A stretch of 64,000 nucleotides of DNA from JAJXXT01 sp963764465 (GCA_963764465.1 CAVXSO010000002.1:496001-560000); one strand, 5' to 3'; positions 42,784 through 52,421 are shown, numbered from the stretch's first letter. Notes: generated by a model from the sequence alone, not told the origin. Numbers and translations: made by a program.

Positions 42784-43161
42784 GTGGCGCGTATTGCCGG
42801 CGTTAACATTCCCGCCAACAAGCGGGTGACCATCAGCCTGCGCTACATCTACGGGATCGGTCCGGCCAAGGCGCAGGATATCTGCGACAAGCTCGACATC
42901 CCCGCGGAGCGTCGGGTCAACCAGCTTTCCGACGACGAGATCCTGCGCATCCGCGAGATGGTGGATCGCGACTTCCGCGTCGAGGGCGATCTCCGGCGCG
43001 AGGTGGCGATGAACATCAAGCGGCTGATGGACCTCGGCTGCTACCGCGGCCTGCGCCATCGCCGCGGCCTGCCGGTGCGCGGCCAGCGCACCCACACCAA
43101 CGCCCGCACCCGCAAGGGCAAGGCGGTGGCGATCGCCGGCAAGAAGAAGGTGACGAAGTAA
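42784..43161 (+). CDS. rpsM: 30S ribosomal protein S13
   Basis: S13, 125 residues, in the 30S head contacting the P-site tRNA and the 50S. ARIAGVNIPANKRVTISLRYIYGIG opens it; the C-terminal CYRGLRHRRGLPVRGQRTHTNARTRKG is canonical. Start is a GTG at 42784 behind AGGAGTCCACTTC. First gene after a strong own promoter. Confidence 0.97.
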   Translation: MARIAGVNIPANKRVTISLRYIYGIGPAKAQDICDKLDIPAERRVNQLSDDEILRIREMVDRDFRVEGDLRREVAMNIKRLMDLGCYRGLRHRRGLPVRGQRTHTNARTRKGKAVAIAGKKKVTK

Positions 43162-43215
43162 CCGGGCCTCACCCGCTCCCGTTACGCGTTCGAGACAGGA
43201 CAGGACAACCGACCC

Positions 43216-43611
43216 ATGGCGAAACCCGCCACCGCTGCGCGCACCCGCAAAAAGGAGCGCAAGAACATCACGTCCGGCGTCGCCCACGTCGCGGCCACGT
43301 TCAACAACACGATCGTGACCATCAGCGACGCCCAGGGCAACGCCATCGCCTGGTCGTCGTCCGGCAGCCAGGGCTTCAAGGGCAGCCGTAAATCCACCCC
43401 CTATGCCGCGCAGGTCGCCGCCGAGGATGCCGGGCGCAAGGCGCGCGAGCACGGGATGGAGACGCTGGAGATCGAGGTGAGCGGCCCCGGCTCGGGCCGC
43501 GAGAGCGCGCTGCGTGCCCTGCAGACGGTCGGCTTCGCGATCACCGCGATCCGCGACATGACGCCGATCCCGCACAACGGGTGCCGCCCGCGTAAGCGCC
43601 GCCGCGTCTGA
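43216..43611 (+). CDS. rpsK: 30S ribosomal protein S11
   Basis: S11, 131 residues, on the 30S platform lining the E-site mRNA path. KKERKNITSGVAHVAATFNNTIVTISDAQGN, SSGSQGFKGSRKSTPYAAQ and the end DMTPIPHNGCRPRKRRRV are typical, including the Asn-Gly that becomes isoaspartate in some species. Fifty-four bases after rpsM. Confidence 0.97.
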   Translation: MAKPATAARTRKKERKNITSGVAHVAATFNNTIVTISDAQGNAIAWSSSGSQGFKGSRKSTPYAAQVAAEDAGRKAREHGMETLEIEVSGPGSGRESALRALQTVGFAITAIRDMTPIPHNGCRPRKRRRV

Positions 43612-43689
43612 TCCTACGCCGACCCGTCCGCGTCGTCGGGCCTCGAGCGCGTCGATCCGCGCCCGGCCCCCTTCAACACGAGGTGCCGC

Positions 43690-44709
43690 ATGTCCATGCA
43701 GAAGAATTGGAAGTCGCTCCGCAAGCCGGAGAAGCTCGAGGTGGAGCCGGGGACCGACCGGTCGCGCGTCGCCACCATCATCGCCGAGCCGCTGGAGCGT
43801 GGCTTCGGCATGACGCTGGGCAACGCGCTGCGGCGCATTCTGCTCTCCTCGCTGCAGGGGGCGGCGGTGACCGCCGTGCAGATCGACGGCGTGCTGCATG
43901 AGTTCAGCTCCATCGCCGGCGTGCGCGAGGACGTGACGGACATCGTGCTGAACGTGAAGCAGCTCGGCCTGCGCATGCATGGCGACGGGCCGCGCCGCAT
44001 GGTGCTGTCCGCGACTGGCCCCGGCGAGGTGAAGGCGGGCCAGATCCAGGCCGGCCACGACATCGAGATCATGAACCCCGAGCTCGTGCTCTGCACGCTC
44101 GATGACGGCGTGAAGCTCGGCATGGAGTTCACGGTACAGGCCGGCAAGGGCTACGTCGCCGCCGCCGACAACCGGCCGGAGGACGCGCCGATCGGTCTCA
44201 TCCCGGTGGACAGCATCTATTCGCCGGTGCGCCGCGTCTCCTACCGCGTGGAGCCCACCCGCGTCGGGCAGAAGACGGACTATGACAAGCTGCTGCTGAC
44301 GGTGGAGACCAACGGCGCGGTGACGCCGGAGGACTCGGTGGCGCTCGCCGCGCGCATCCTGCAGGACCAGCTCTCGCTGTTCGTGAACTTCGAGGAGCCG
44401 CAGCAGATCAGCCTCGCGGAGCCGGCCGAGGAGCTGCCGTTCAACCCGAACCTGCTGCGCAAGGTCGACGAGCTCGAGCTCTCGGTGCGCAGCGCCAACT
44501 GCCTGAAGAACGACAACATCGTCTATATCGGCGACCTGGTGCAGAAGACCGAGCAGGAAATGCTGCGCACGCCGAATTTCGGCCGCAAGTCGCTCAACGA
44601 GATCAAGGAAGTGCTGGCCTCCATGGGCCTCGCACTCGGCATGACCGTGAGCGGCTGGCCGCCGGAGAATATCGAGGATCTGATCAAGCGCCTCGGCGAA
44701 GGCTTCTGA
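43690..44709 (+). CDS. rpoA: RNA polymerase alpha subunit
   Basis: Alpha subunit, 339 residues, the assembly platform of RNA polymerase. N-terminal domain with ERGFGMTLGNALRRILLSSLQGAAVTA and EFSSIAGVREDVTDI; linker about 235-260; C-terminal domain (about 260-325) with VDELELSVRSANCLKNDNI and the DNA/activator-binding TPNFGRKSLNEIKEVLASMGL. The ATG follows CACGAGGTGCCGC. Between rpsK and rplQ as usual (rpsD is not in this block, as in many alphaproteobacteria). Confidence 0.98.
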   Translation: MSMQKNWKSLRKPEKLEVEPGTDRSRVATIIAEPLERGFGMTLGNALRRILLSSLQGAAVTAVQIDGVLHEFSSIAGVREDVTDIVLNVKQLGLRMHGDGPRRMVLSATGPGEVKAGQIQAGHDIEIMNPELVLCTLDDGVKLGMEFTVQAGKGYVAAADNRPEDAPIGLIPVDSIYSPVRRVSYRVEPTRVGQKTDYDKLLLTVETNGAVTPEDSVALAARILQDQLSLFVNFEEPQQISLAEPAEELPFNPNLLRKVDELELSVRSANCLKNDNIVYIGDLVQKTEQEMLRTPNFGRKSLNEIKEVLASMGLALGMTVSGWPPENIEDLIKRLGEGF

Positions 44710-44725
44710 GGCGGGGAGAGGCACC

Positions 44726-45151
44726 ATGCGTCACGGCGTTGCCGGGCGGAAGCTCGGCGTTACCACCACCCATCGCGCGGCGATGTTCCGCAACCTCGCG
44801 CACGCGCTGATCAAACATGAGCAGATCACGACGACGCTGCCCAAGGCGAAGGAGCTTCGCCCGGTCGCCGAGAAGCTGATCACGCTGGGCAAGCGCGGCG
44901 GGCTCGCGGCGCGCCGGCAGGCCTACGCGCAGCTGCGCGACGATACGATCGTCGCCAAGCTCTTCGGCCCGCTGGCCGAGCGCTACAAGGACCGCCAGGG
45001 CGGCTATCTGCGCGTGCTGAAGGCCGGCATGCGCCATGGCGACGCCGCGGACATGGCGGTGATCGAGTTCGTGGACCGCGACGTCGCGGCCAAGGGCCAG
45101 GACAGCGGCCCCGTGCAGAACGTGGAAGAGGACGAGACCGAGGCGGAATAA
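44726..45151 (+). CDS. rplQ: 50S ribosomal protein L17
   Basis: L17, 141 residues, near the tunnel exit. MRHGVAGRKLGVTTTHRAAMFRNLAHALIKHEQITTTLPKA and the C-terminal DRQGGYLRVLKAGMRHGDAADMAVIEFVDRD are canonical, then a Glu-rich tail. It ends the ribosomal region and is convergent with the GNAT gene. No clear terminator was found, only a small GGCGG-CCGCC inverted repeat across the stop. Confidence 0.97.
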   Translation: MRHGVAGRKLGVTTTHRAAMFRNLAHALIKHEQITTTLPKAKELRPVAEKLITLGKRGGLAARRQAYAQLRDDTIVAKLFGPLAERYKDRQGGYLRVLKAGMRHGDAADMAVIEFVDRDVAAKGQDSGPVQNVEEDETEAE

Positions 45152-45173
45152 CCGCCCCGGCGCCTCGCCGCTC

Positions 45174-45695
45174 TCACCGTCCCGCGCGCGTGCGGCGGAA
45201 CAGCAGCCGCCGCATCCGCGGCACGTAGCCGGCCACGACGAAACCCGCCTTTTCCAGCACGCGCCGCGAGCCGTCGTTGCGCGGCATCGCGAAGCTCCGC
45301 AGCCGGGGCAGGCGCAGCCGCTTGTCGGCGAGTTGCATGCACGCGGCCGCGAGTTCGCTCGCATAGCCATGTCCCCAGGCATCGCGCGCCAGGAAATAGG
45401 CCAGCTCCACGCCCCAGCCGGGATCGAAAGGATCATCGTAGAGCCCGCCCCAGCCGATGATCCGCCCGTCCGCGAGCGTGGCGATCACCCAGGGCGCGTA
45501 GCCGAGTCGGCGGCGTTGCCGTTCGTGTGCCGCGAGATGACGCGCGCAGGTCGCGCGTGAGCGCTGCGGGTGCGTGTGCCGCATCCCGCGCCGGTCGCCG
45601 AGGATCGCGAACAGGGCCGCGAGGTCCGTGGCGCGCGGCGGGCGCAGCAGCAGCCGCGCGGTCCCGATCGTGGCGGAGGCAGGGTAGGGCAGCAT
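45174..45695 (-). CDS. GNAT-family N-acetyltransferase (RimJ/RimL-like)
   Basis: Acetyltransferase of 173 residues of the RimJ/RimL-type GNAT group. ARLLLRPPRATDLAALFAIL is the usual entry, GWGGLYDDPFDPGWGVELAYFLARDAWGHGYASELA contains the acetyl-CoA loop, and MPRNDGSRRVLEKAGFV is the typical family end. The ATG at 45695 is preferred; the frame extends far upstream antisense to rarA. Substrate unknown: ribosomal protein termini, amino acids or antibiotics are all possible. Confidence 0.85.
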   Translation of the reverse strand: MLPYPASATIGTARLLLRPPRATDLAALFAILGDRRGMRHTHPQRSRATCARHLAAHERQRRRLGYAPWVIATLADGRIIGWGGLYDDPFDPGWGVELAYFLARDAWGHGYASELAAACMQLADKRLRLPRLRSFAMPRNDGSRRVLEKAGFVVAGYVPRMRRLLFRRTRAGR

Positions 45696-45776
45696 CGCCG
45701 TATTCTCCGCCGCGCCCGTCCGTCGCGGCAAGCGCGCATCGTTTCGCGCAAGCGCGCGACGGTCTAGGCTCGCCCC

Positions 45777-47072
45777 GTGCCCGCGCGACCGAAAACGCCC
45801 AATCTCTTCGCCGCCCAGCCCGCCGCTCCGCTCGCGGACCGCCTGCGTCCGCGCGCGCTCTCGGACATCGTGGGGCAGGACCACCTTCTGGGGCCGGACG
45901 GCACGCTCTCGCGCATGCTCGCGCGCGGCTCGCTCGCCTCGCTGATCCTCTGGGGGCCGCCGGGCGTGGGCAAGACCACCATTGCCCGCCTGCTCGCCGA
46001 TCGTGCGGGGCTGGAGTTCGTGCAGCTCTCCGCGGTGTTTTCCGGCGTCGCCGATCTCAAGCGCGCCTTCGACGCGGCACGCGACGCGCCGCGCCGCACG
46101 CTGCTCTTCGTCGACGAGATTCACCGCTTCAACCGGGCACAGCAGGACGCGTTCCTGCCCGTGGTCGAGGCTGGCATCGTCACGCTGGTCGGCGCCACGA
46201 CGGAGAACCCGTCCTTCGCGCTCAACGGCGCGCTGCTCTCGCGCTGCCAGGTGCTGGTGCTGCGCCGGCTCGACGACGCGGCGCTGGAGCAGCTTCTGGC
46301 CCGAGCCGAGGCGATCGCGCCCTTGCGCCTCACGCCGCAGGCCCGCGCGGAGCTGCGCGCGATGGCCGATGGCGACGGGCGCGCGCTGCTCAACATGGCC
46401 GAGCAGATCCAGGCGCTGCCGCCGGAGACTTCGCCGCTCGACCCAGAGGCGCTGGAATCCCTCATCGCCCGGCGCGCGGCGCTCTATGACCGGGACCGCG
46501 AGGAGCACTACAATCTCATTTCGGCCCTGCACAAATCCCTGCGCGGCTCGGACCCGGACGCGGCGCTCTACTGGCTCGCGCGCATGCTCGCCGGCGGCGA
46601 GGACCCGCGCTACATCGCCCGCCGCCTGGTGCGTTTCGCGGTCGAGGATATCGGCATGGCGGACCCCAACGCGCTGACGCAGGCGCTCGCCGCGTGGGAA
46701 ACCTATGAGCGGCTCGGTTCGCCGGAAGGGGAGCTCGCGATCGCGCAATCCGTGCTCTATCTCGGTACGGCACCGAAATCGAATGCCGGCTACGCGGCGC
46801 TGGGCGCGGCACGGCGGTCGGCACGCGACCACGGCAGCCTGATGCCGCCCGCGCATATCCTCAACGCGCCTACCAAGCTGATGCAGGATCTGGGCTACGG
46901 CGCCGGCTACGCCTATGACCACGAGGCGGAGGACGCGTTCTCCGGCCAGAACTATTTCCCGGACGGCATGGCGCGCGAACAATTCTACACCCCGAGCGAG
47001 CGCGGCTTCGAGCGCGAGGTTTCCCGACGCCTCGCCTACTGGGCGAAATTGCGCGCCGAGCGCCGGTCGTGA
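45777..47072 (+). CDS. rarA: Replication-associated recombination protein RarA (MgsA)
   Basis: AAA+ ATPase of 431 residues acting at stalled replication forks. Seen are LADRLRPRALSDIVGQDHLLGP, Walker A GPPGVGKTT, Walker B LLFVDEIHRFNRAQQDAFLP, sensor 1 GATTENPSF, and the C-terminal MgsA tetramerisation part with YYLARMLAGGEDPRYIARR-like YWLARMLAGGEDP. The start is a GTG at 45777. It is followed 10 bases later by the pseudouridine synthase gene, likely one operon. Confidence 0.95.
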   Translation: MPARPKTPNLFAAQPAAPLADRLRPRALSDIVGQDHLLGPDGTLSRMLARGSLASLILWGPPGVGKTTIARLLADRAGLEFVQLSAVFSGVADLKRAFDAARDAPRRTLLFVDEIHRFNRAQQDAFLPVVEAGIVTLVGATTENPSFALNGALLSRCQVLVLRRLDDAALEQLLARAEAIAPLRLTPQARAELRAMADGDGRALLNMAEQIQALPPETSPLDPEALESLIARRAALYDRDREEHYNLISALHKSLRGSDPDAALYWLARMLAGGEDPRYIARRLVRFAVEDIGMADPNALTQALAAWETYERLGSPEGELAIAQSVLYLGTAPKSNAGYAALGAARRSARDHGSLMPPAHILNAPTKLMQDLGYGAGYAYDHEAEDAFSGQNYFPDGMAREQFYTPSERGFEREVSRRLAYWAKLRAERRS

Positions 47073-47082
47073 GCATGGGATC

Positions 47083-48042
47083 ATGAGCGTGGAGACCATC
47101 ACCGTCGGCGAGGACGAGGCGGATATCCGGCTGGACCGTTTCGTCCGCCGCAAGCGCCCGGGCCTGCCGCAGGTCGCGATCCAGCGGCTCTGCCGCACCG
47201 GCCAGATCCGCGTCGATGGCCGCCGCGTGGAAGCATCGGACCGGGTCGCGGCGGGCCAGAGCGTGCGCCTGCCGCCCACCGCCCCCGCGCCCGAGAAGCC
47301 GCGCCCGGTGCCGGACGCGGGGCTCGCCGCGGATCTCGAGCGGCACATCCTCTACCGTGACGAGCACGTCCTGGTGCTCGACAAGCCGGCGGGCCTGCCC
47401 ACGCAGGGCGGGCCCGGCATCACGCGCCACGTCGACGGGCAGCTCGACGCGCTGCGCTTCGGGAGCGCGGAGCGCCCGCGCCTGGTGCATCGTCTCGATC
47501 GCGAAACGTCGGGCGTGCTGGTGCTGGCGCGCACGGCCTCGGTCGCCGCCCGCCTCGCCGCCGCCTTTCGCGGGCGCGACGTGGAGAAGACCTACTGGGC
47601 GGTCGTCGTCGGCCGTCCCGTTCCGGTGGAAGGACGCATCGACGCGCCGCTCGCCCGCCGTCCCGGCGCGCGCGCGGACCGCGTGGCGGTGGCCGAACCG
47701 GGTGATCCCGAGGCCGCCCGCGCCATCACCGACTATCGCACGCTGGACCACGCCGGCCGGCGCCTCGCCTGGCTGGAGCTGTCCCCGCTCACCGGGCGCA
47801 CGCACCAGCTGCGCGTCCACTGCACCGTGCTCGGCACGCCGATCCTGGGCGACGAGCCCTATGGGGCGCCGGTGCTGGAGGGCTTCGCGACGGGGCTGCA
47901 CCTGCTTGCCCGCCGCCTCGTCATGCCGCACCCGGCGGGCGGCCTCCTCGCGGTGGAGGCGCCGCTGCCGCCGCACATGGCGAGCACGTTCCGCGCACTC
48001 GGGTTCGATATAAAGCCGCCGGCGAAACCACGGCGGGGCTAG
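47083..48042 (+). CDS. RluA-family pseudouridine synthase (RluC/RluD-like)
   Basis: Makes pseudouridine in rRNA or tRNA, 319 residues. An N-terminal S4 RNA-binding domain (about 10-70, RLDRFVRRKRPGLPQVAIQRL) precedes the catalytic domain with VLVLDKPAGLPTQGG, the catalytic Asp in HRLDRETSGVLVLAR, and LTGRTHQLRVHC. The ATG at 47083 begins MSVETITVGEDEADIR, as in RluC of relatives. RluC (positions 955/2504/2580 of 23S) is more likely than RluD, but I cannot fix the target. Confidence 0.9.
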   Translation: MSVETITVGEDEADIRLDRFVRRKRPGLPQVAIQRLCRTGQIRVDGRRVEASDRVAAGQSVRLPPTAPAPEKPRPVPDAGLAADLERHILYRDEHVLVLDKPAGLPTQGGPGITRHVDGQLDALRFGSAERPRLVHRLDRETSGVLVLARTASVAARLAAAFRGRDVEKTYWAVVVGRPVPVEGRIDAPLARRPGARADRVAVAEPGDPEAARAITDYRTLDHAGRRLAWLELSPLTGRTHQLRVHCTVLGTPILGDEPYGAPVLEGFATGLHLLARRLVMPHPAGGLLAVEAPLPPHMASTFRALGFDIKPPAKPRRG

Positions 48043-48115
48043 GCGCCAGGGGGTTCCATCAACCGCACGGGCGGCGCGGAGTGGGCGGGCGCGAAGCAGC
48101 TCCGGAAACGTCGCC

Positions 48116-48848
48116 ATGCGGCACGAAGTGGCCGGCCAACGGCCCGAGCACGCCACGCCCGAGTTCACGCCGGTGGAAATCCGCCGTGCCGTGCTGGCCT
48201 CCGTCATCGGCAACGGGCTCAGCTTTTACGCGAGCTTCCAGATGTCGTCGCAGGGTGTCGCGGCGATGCTGGCCGCGCTCGCGGTCCTCGCGCTGGCCGG
48301 GCTCGTCTCGAAGGAGGCGCTCATTGGCTGGGCCTGGAGGGTGCCGTTCCTGCTCGGAGCCGTGGTCGGGCCCGTGGGGTTCTATATTCGCCGGCGGGTC
48401 GCGGTATCGCCGGAGTTCGCGGCGGCGCGCCGCTGGTGGGCCGCCTCGCGGACCGAGTGGGGCCCGGGCGCGTGGTGGTCGCCGGCATGGTGGCGTTCGG
48501 GGTGCTGTCCTACCCGCTGTTCTCCTTCGTGGCGCTGAACCCGACGCGGGAGAAGCTGGTGATCGGCCAGGTCGTCGCCGGGCTGATCCTGGTGTTCATC
48601 GCTGGTTCCTTCCCCGGCTACATGGCGCACAGTTCCCGTTGCTGGTCCGCTCCACCGGCCTCGCCATCGCCTGCAACCTTGCGGTGCTGGTGTTCGGCGG
48701 GCTGTCGCCGCTCACGGTCTCCTGGCTCTACTCGGTGACGCATGACCCGCTTTCGGCGGCCTGCTACCTGCTGTCTGTGGCCGTCCTGGCGCTGGTGCTG
48801 ATCGGCCTGCCCCACCTGGCGCGCGGCGCGGCACCCGGTACCGCGTGA
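48116..48848 (+). pseudogene. Decayed MFS transporter, metabolite:H+ symporter (MHS) family
   Basis: Pieces of one MHS-type transporter (citrate/dicarboxylate or proline/betaine symporter group) lie in three frames. Frame one (48116 on) has RRAVLASVIGNGLSFYAS, then WRVPFLLGAVVGPVGFYIRRR and SPEFAAARR. The next (about 48436 on) has GRLADRVGPGRVVVAGMVAFGVLSYPLF, and the last (about 48640-48848) has VRSTGLAIACNLAVLVFGGLSPL. At least two frameshifts are needed, and about half of the normal 430 residues (helices 1-5) are missing. The intact form may have imported an organic acid. Confidence 0.8.
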
Positions 48849-48901
48849 GGCAGGCGGGCAGGGAACTGGCCCCTGGCCCTCGGGCTTGATAGCTTTCGCC
48901 C

Positions 48902-51451
48902 ATGCCCGTCCGCCGCATTTCCCGCCGCTCCCGTCGATCGCCCCTGCGCGTCATCGCCTATGTCGTGCTTGGCCTCGTCGTGGTGCTCGTCCTGGCCGTG
49001 TTCGCTGCGGTCTGGCTGGTCGACCCCAACGCCTACAAGCCGCAGATCGTCGCCGCGGTGCAGCGCGCCACAGGCCGCGCGCTCACGCTCTCTGGCCCGA
49101 TCGAAATCGTCTCCTACACCCGGCCCACGATCGCGATCTCGGACGTCGCCTTCGCCAACATGCCGGGCGGCACGCGGCCGCAGATGCTCACCGTCGGCTC
49201 GATCGAGGCGGATATCGGCTGGCGCGCGCTGCTGCGGGGCCATGTCATCATCGCGCGCCTGGTGCTGGACCACCCGGACCTGCTGCTGGAGACGGACAAG
49301 CAGGGCCACGGCAACTGGGAGATCACGCCTCCGAAGCCGGCGGCGCCGGCGGCACAGGCCACGGTCGGTGCCGCCAAGCCGGCGGCGAGCCCGGTCTTCT
49401 CGGTGCAGACGGTGCACGTCAAGGACGCGAGGATCACCTGGCATGACGGGGTGACCGGTCGCACCACCACTCTCTCGATGCCGCGCGTCTCGCTCACCGC
49501 CGGCTCGCTCACCTCCTCCGTGCTGGTCACCGCCGAGATCGCGGCGGACCAGCATGAGATGCAGCTCACCGGCGATATCGGGCCGCTGCAACGGCTGTTC
49601 GGCCCCGCCGCACCCGGCGCGAAGCCGTGGCCGGTGAACCTGCACGCCTCCACCCAGGGCGCGCAGCTCGCGCTCTCCGGCAGCATCGCCGATCCGCGCA
49701 CGCTTTCCGGTTACGCGCTGCGCCTGCAGGCCGATGTGATCGACATGGCGGACCTCGCGCCGCTCTCGCCGGTGCCGCTGCCGGCGCTGCACGACCTCTC
49801 GCTCAATGTCACCGTGGCGGACCATGGCGGGCTGGTGCCGGCGATCGAGTCCGTGGCGCTGCGGCTCGGCCGCTCGCAGCTCGATCCGCTGCTGCCCGGC
49901 GTCACCATCTCCGAGGCGAACATCGAATCCCCCGCGCCGGACCAGCCGATCCGCGTGGCGATCCAGGGCGCGTTGCGCGGCGCGCCGCTGTCCGTTACCG
50001 CCAATATCGGCGCGCCCGCGGCGCTCACCGGGGCCATTGCCGGCAAGAAGGCGCCGTTCCCGATCGATATCGATCTCGAGGCCGCCAACGCGAAGATCAC
50101 GGCCAAGGGCGCGATCGCGGACCCGGCGCACCTGCGTGGCACGGACGTCGCCATCAGCGCCAACATCCCGGACCTCTCGGCGCTGTCGCCGCTGGTACTG
50201 CAGAAGCTGCCGCCGCTGCGCAACGTTGCCTTCGCCGCCCACCTGCAGGACGCGGGCGGTGCGGACGCGGTCGCGGTGCATGGGCTCTCGCTCTCGCTGC
50301 CGGAAATGGCGCTTGGCGGTGAGCTGGTGGTGATGCCCGGCGCCCATCCCACCGTCACCGGCAGCCTGGCGATGCCGCGGCTCGACCTCGACAAGCTGAC
50401 GGCAATCCTCTCCGCGCCCACGCCCGGCCGGGCGGCGCCGGCGCCACCGCCACCGCAGGTGGGGACGCCGCGGATTTTCTCCGCCACGCCGTTCCCGCTG
50501 GCGCCGCTGCGCCTCGCGGACCTCGACCTCGCGCTGCAGGGCACCAACATCGTCACCAGCGGCGGCACGATCGCCAGCTTCTCGACCAAGGCGACGCTGA
50601 AGGACGGCAACCTCACGCTCGCCCAGGGGGCCGCGGACCTGCCGGGTGGGCGTGTCAGCTTCACGCTCGGGCTCGACGCGCGGACGGCGGCACCCAAGGT
50701 GGCGCTCAAGCTCACCGGGCCGTCCATCGCGACGGCGAAGATGCTCGGCTTCCTCGGCATCGCGCCGCTGGTGGACGGCACGGCGCAGCTGCACGTGGAC
50801 GTGGCCGGCGCAGGTGCCTCGCCGCACGCCATTGCCGGCACGCTGGGTGGCACGGTCGGGCTTGCCATGGCCGGCGGCACGTTCGACAGCCGCATGCTCG
50901 GGCCGACGCTGAACACCACGCTGCGCCTCACCTCCGGCCGCGTCGGCGGCACCGCCACGCCGCTGCGCTGCCTCGCGGTGCGGCTGGACATCGCGCGCGG
51001 GGTGGCGAAGGTGGCCCCGCTGGTGATCGACAGCCCGGGCTTCGACGTCGCGGGCGGGGGCAGCGTGCTGCTGGGCAACGAGACGCTGGCGCTGCTGCTG
51101 CGCCCGAACCTGCGCGTCGTCGGCGCCGGGCTCGGGGTGCCGGTCTCCGTCACCGGCCCGATCCTGTCGCCGAGCGCCAGCCCGGATGGCGGGGCGGCGG
51201 TCGCCGGCCTGGCCTCGCTCGCCAACACGCCGATCGGGGACGTGAAGGGCATCGCCGGCGCGGTGGGGAAGGCGCTGTTCGGCGCCGACCCGTCCTCCGA
51301 CCCGTGCCCGGCGGCGCTGGCGCAGGCGCGATTCGGGCTGGCCGGAGCCGCGGCGCCGCCGCTCAAGGGCGGGGTCGTCCCCGGAGTGGTGAACGGCGTC
51401 AACAAGGGGCTCGGTGGCGCCGGCAAGCTGTTGCAGAAGCTGGTCCCGTGA
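48902..51451 (+). CDS. AsmA-family protein
   Basis: 849 residues. One N-terminal membrane helix (about 15-40) follows a basic tail; the rest faces the periplasm as the long beta-rich AsmA fold. The entry DPNAYKPQIVAAVQRATGRALTLSGPI and the repeating GxxV/DLPG type strands, with a middle Pro/Ala linker (about 515-525), are typical. AsmA-like proteins are now linked to phospholipid transport to the outer membrane. The stop is overlapped by the ATP12 gene (GTGA), so the run AsmA-ATP12-acylphosphatase is one operon. Confidence 0.9.
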   Translation: MPVRRISRRSRRSPLRVIAYVVLGLVVVLVLAVFAAVWLVDPNAYKPQIVAAVQRATGRALTLSGPIEIVSYTRPTIAISDVAFANMPGGTRPQMLTVGSIEADIGWRALLRGHVIIARLVLDHPDLLLETDKQGHGNWEITPPKPAAPAAQATVGAAKPAASPVFSVQTVHVKDARITWHDGVTGRTTTLSMPRVSLTAGSLTSSVLVTAEIAADQHEMQLTGDIGPLQRLFGPAAPGAKPWPVNLHASTQGAQLALSGSIADPRTLSGYALRLQADVIDMADLAPLSPVPLPALHDLSLNVTVADHGGLVPAIESVALRLGRSQLDPLLPGVTISEANIESPAPDQPIRVAIQGALRGAPLSVTANIGAPAALTGAIAGKKAPFPIDIDLEAANAKITAKGAIADPAHLRGTDVAISANIPDLSALSPLVLQKLPPLRNVAFAAHLQDAGGADAVAVHGLSLSLPEMALGGELVVMPGAHPTVTGSLAMPRLDLDKLTAILSAPTPGRAAPAPPPPQVGTPRIFSATPFPLAPLRLADLDLALQGTNIVTSGGTIASFSTKATLKDGNLTLAQGAADLPGGRVSFTLGLDARTAAPKVALKLTGPSIATAKMLGFLGIAPLVDGTAQLHVDVAGAGASPHAIAGTLGGTVGLAMAGGTFDSRMLGPTLNTTLRLTSGRVGGTATPLRCLAVRLDIARGVAKVAPLVIDSPGFDVAGGGSVLLGNETLALLLRPNLRVVGAGLGVPVSVTGPILSPSASPDGGAAVAGLASLANTPIGDVKGIAGAVGKALFGADPSSDPCPAALAQARFGLAGAAAPPLKGGVVPGVVNGVNKGLGGAGKLLQKLVP

Positions 51452-52143
51452 AGCGGTTCTGGAAACGCGCGGAGGCGGTGCCGGCGGAGGGCGGCTGGCG
51501 CGTGGCGCTGGACGGCAAGCCGATGCGCGTGCCGGGTGGGACCGTGCTGGCGGTGCCCAGCCGGACACTGGCGGAGGCGCTGGCGGCGGAATGGGGCCAG
51601 GTGGAGGGCGAGGTGCGGGTGGCACAGCTGCCGCTTACGCGGCTCGCGGGGACGGTGCAGGAGCGGGTGGCGCCCGCCTCCGGGCCGGTGGCGCGCGAGC
51701 TTGCCCGCTGGGCTGAGACGGACCTGCTGTCCTACCGCGCGACGCACCCCGATGCGCTGGTGGCGGTGCAGGCGGCGGAATGGGACCCGTGGCTGGACTG
51801 GGCCGCCGAGCGCCATGGTGCGCGGCTTGCCGTCACCGAGGGTGTGGTGCCCATCACCCAGCCGCGGGAGGCGGTGGCGGCGCTGGCGGCGGCCGTGGCG
51901 GCGCACGATGCCTGGGGGCTCGGCACGCTCGGCGTGCTGGTGCCGGCCCTGGGCAGCCTGGTGCTCGGGCTCGCCGTGGTGGAGGGGGCGCTGGCCGCGG
52001 CGGCGGCGCACCGGCTGGCGACGCTGGACGAAACATTCCAGGAGCGGCGCTGGGGCACCGACGCGGAGGCAGCAGCGCGCCGCGCGCGCATCCTCGCGGA
52101 GGTGGAGGACGCGGCGCGGCTGCTGCTGCTGGCGCGCGGTTGA
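51448..52143 (+). CDS. ATP12-family F1-ATPase assembly chaperone
   Basis: 231 residues, homologue of mitochondrial Atp12, which holds the F1 alpha subunit before assembly. KRFWKRAEAVPAEGGWRVALDGKPMRVPG and the Glu/Trp-containing LAEALAAEWGQ, LPLTRLAGTVQER, ETDLLSYRA and LDETFQERRWG stretches are the family signatures. The GTG start at 51448 overlaps the AsmA stop. Presence is typical of alphaproteobacteria. It runs into acylphosphatase with an ATGA-like overlap. Confidence 0.92.
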   Translation: MKRFWKRAEAVPAEGGWRVALDGKPMRVPGGTVLAVPSRTLAEALAAEWGQVEGEVRVAQLPLTRLAGTVQERVAPASGPVARELARWAETDLLSYRATHPDALVAVQAAEWDPWLDWAAERHGARLAVTEGVVPITQPREAVAALAAAVAAHDAWGLGTLGVLVPALGSLVLGLAVVEGALAAAAAHRLATLDETFQERRWGTDAEAAARRARILAEVEDAARLLLLARG

Positions 52144-52415
52144 TGGCCCGGCTGCTGATCATCGCCGGACGCGTGCAGGGCGTCGGCTACCGCGACTGGA
52201 TGGTGGTGGAGGCGGTGCGCCTGGGCATCGCCGGCTGGGTGCGCAACCGCGTCGACGGCTCGGTGGAAGCGCTGATCGAGGGCGAGGAGGACGCGGTGGA
52301 GGAATTGCTGCGCGCCTGCCGCCGCGGCCCGCGCCTGGCGCGCGTGGACGTGATCGAGGAAGCCTCCGCCGAGCCGCCGCCGGAACCGGGCTTCCGCCGC
52401 CTGCCGACGCGCTAG
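52143..52415 (+). CDS. acyP: Acylphosphatase
   Basis: 90 residues, hydrolyses carboxyl-phosphate bonds. The catalytic Arg17 lies in VQGVGYRDW and Asn35 in GWVRNRVDGSVEAL, both required. The ATG overlaps the upstream stop by one base. Complete single-domain enzyme of standard size; convergent with lipB six bases later. Confidence 0.95.
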   Translation: MARLLIIAGRVQGVGYRDWMVVEAVRLGIAGWVRNRVDGSVEALIEGEEDAVEELLRACRRGPRLARVDVIEEASAEPPPEPGFRRLPTR

Positions 52416-52421
52416 GCCGGC

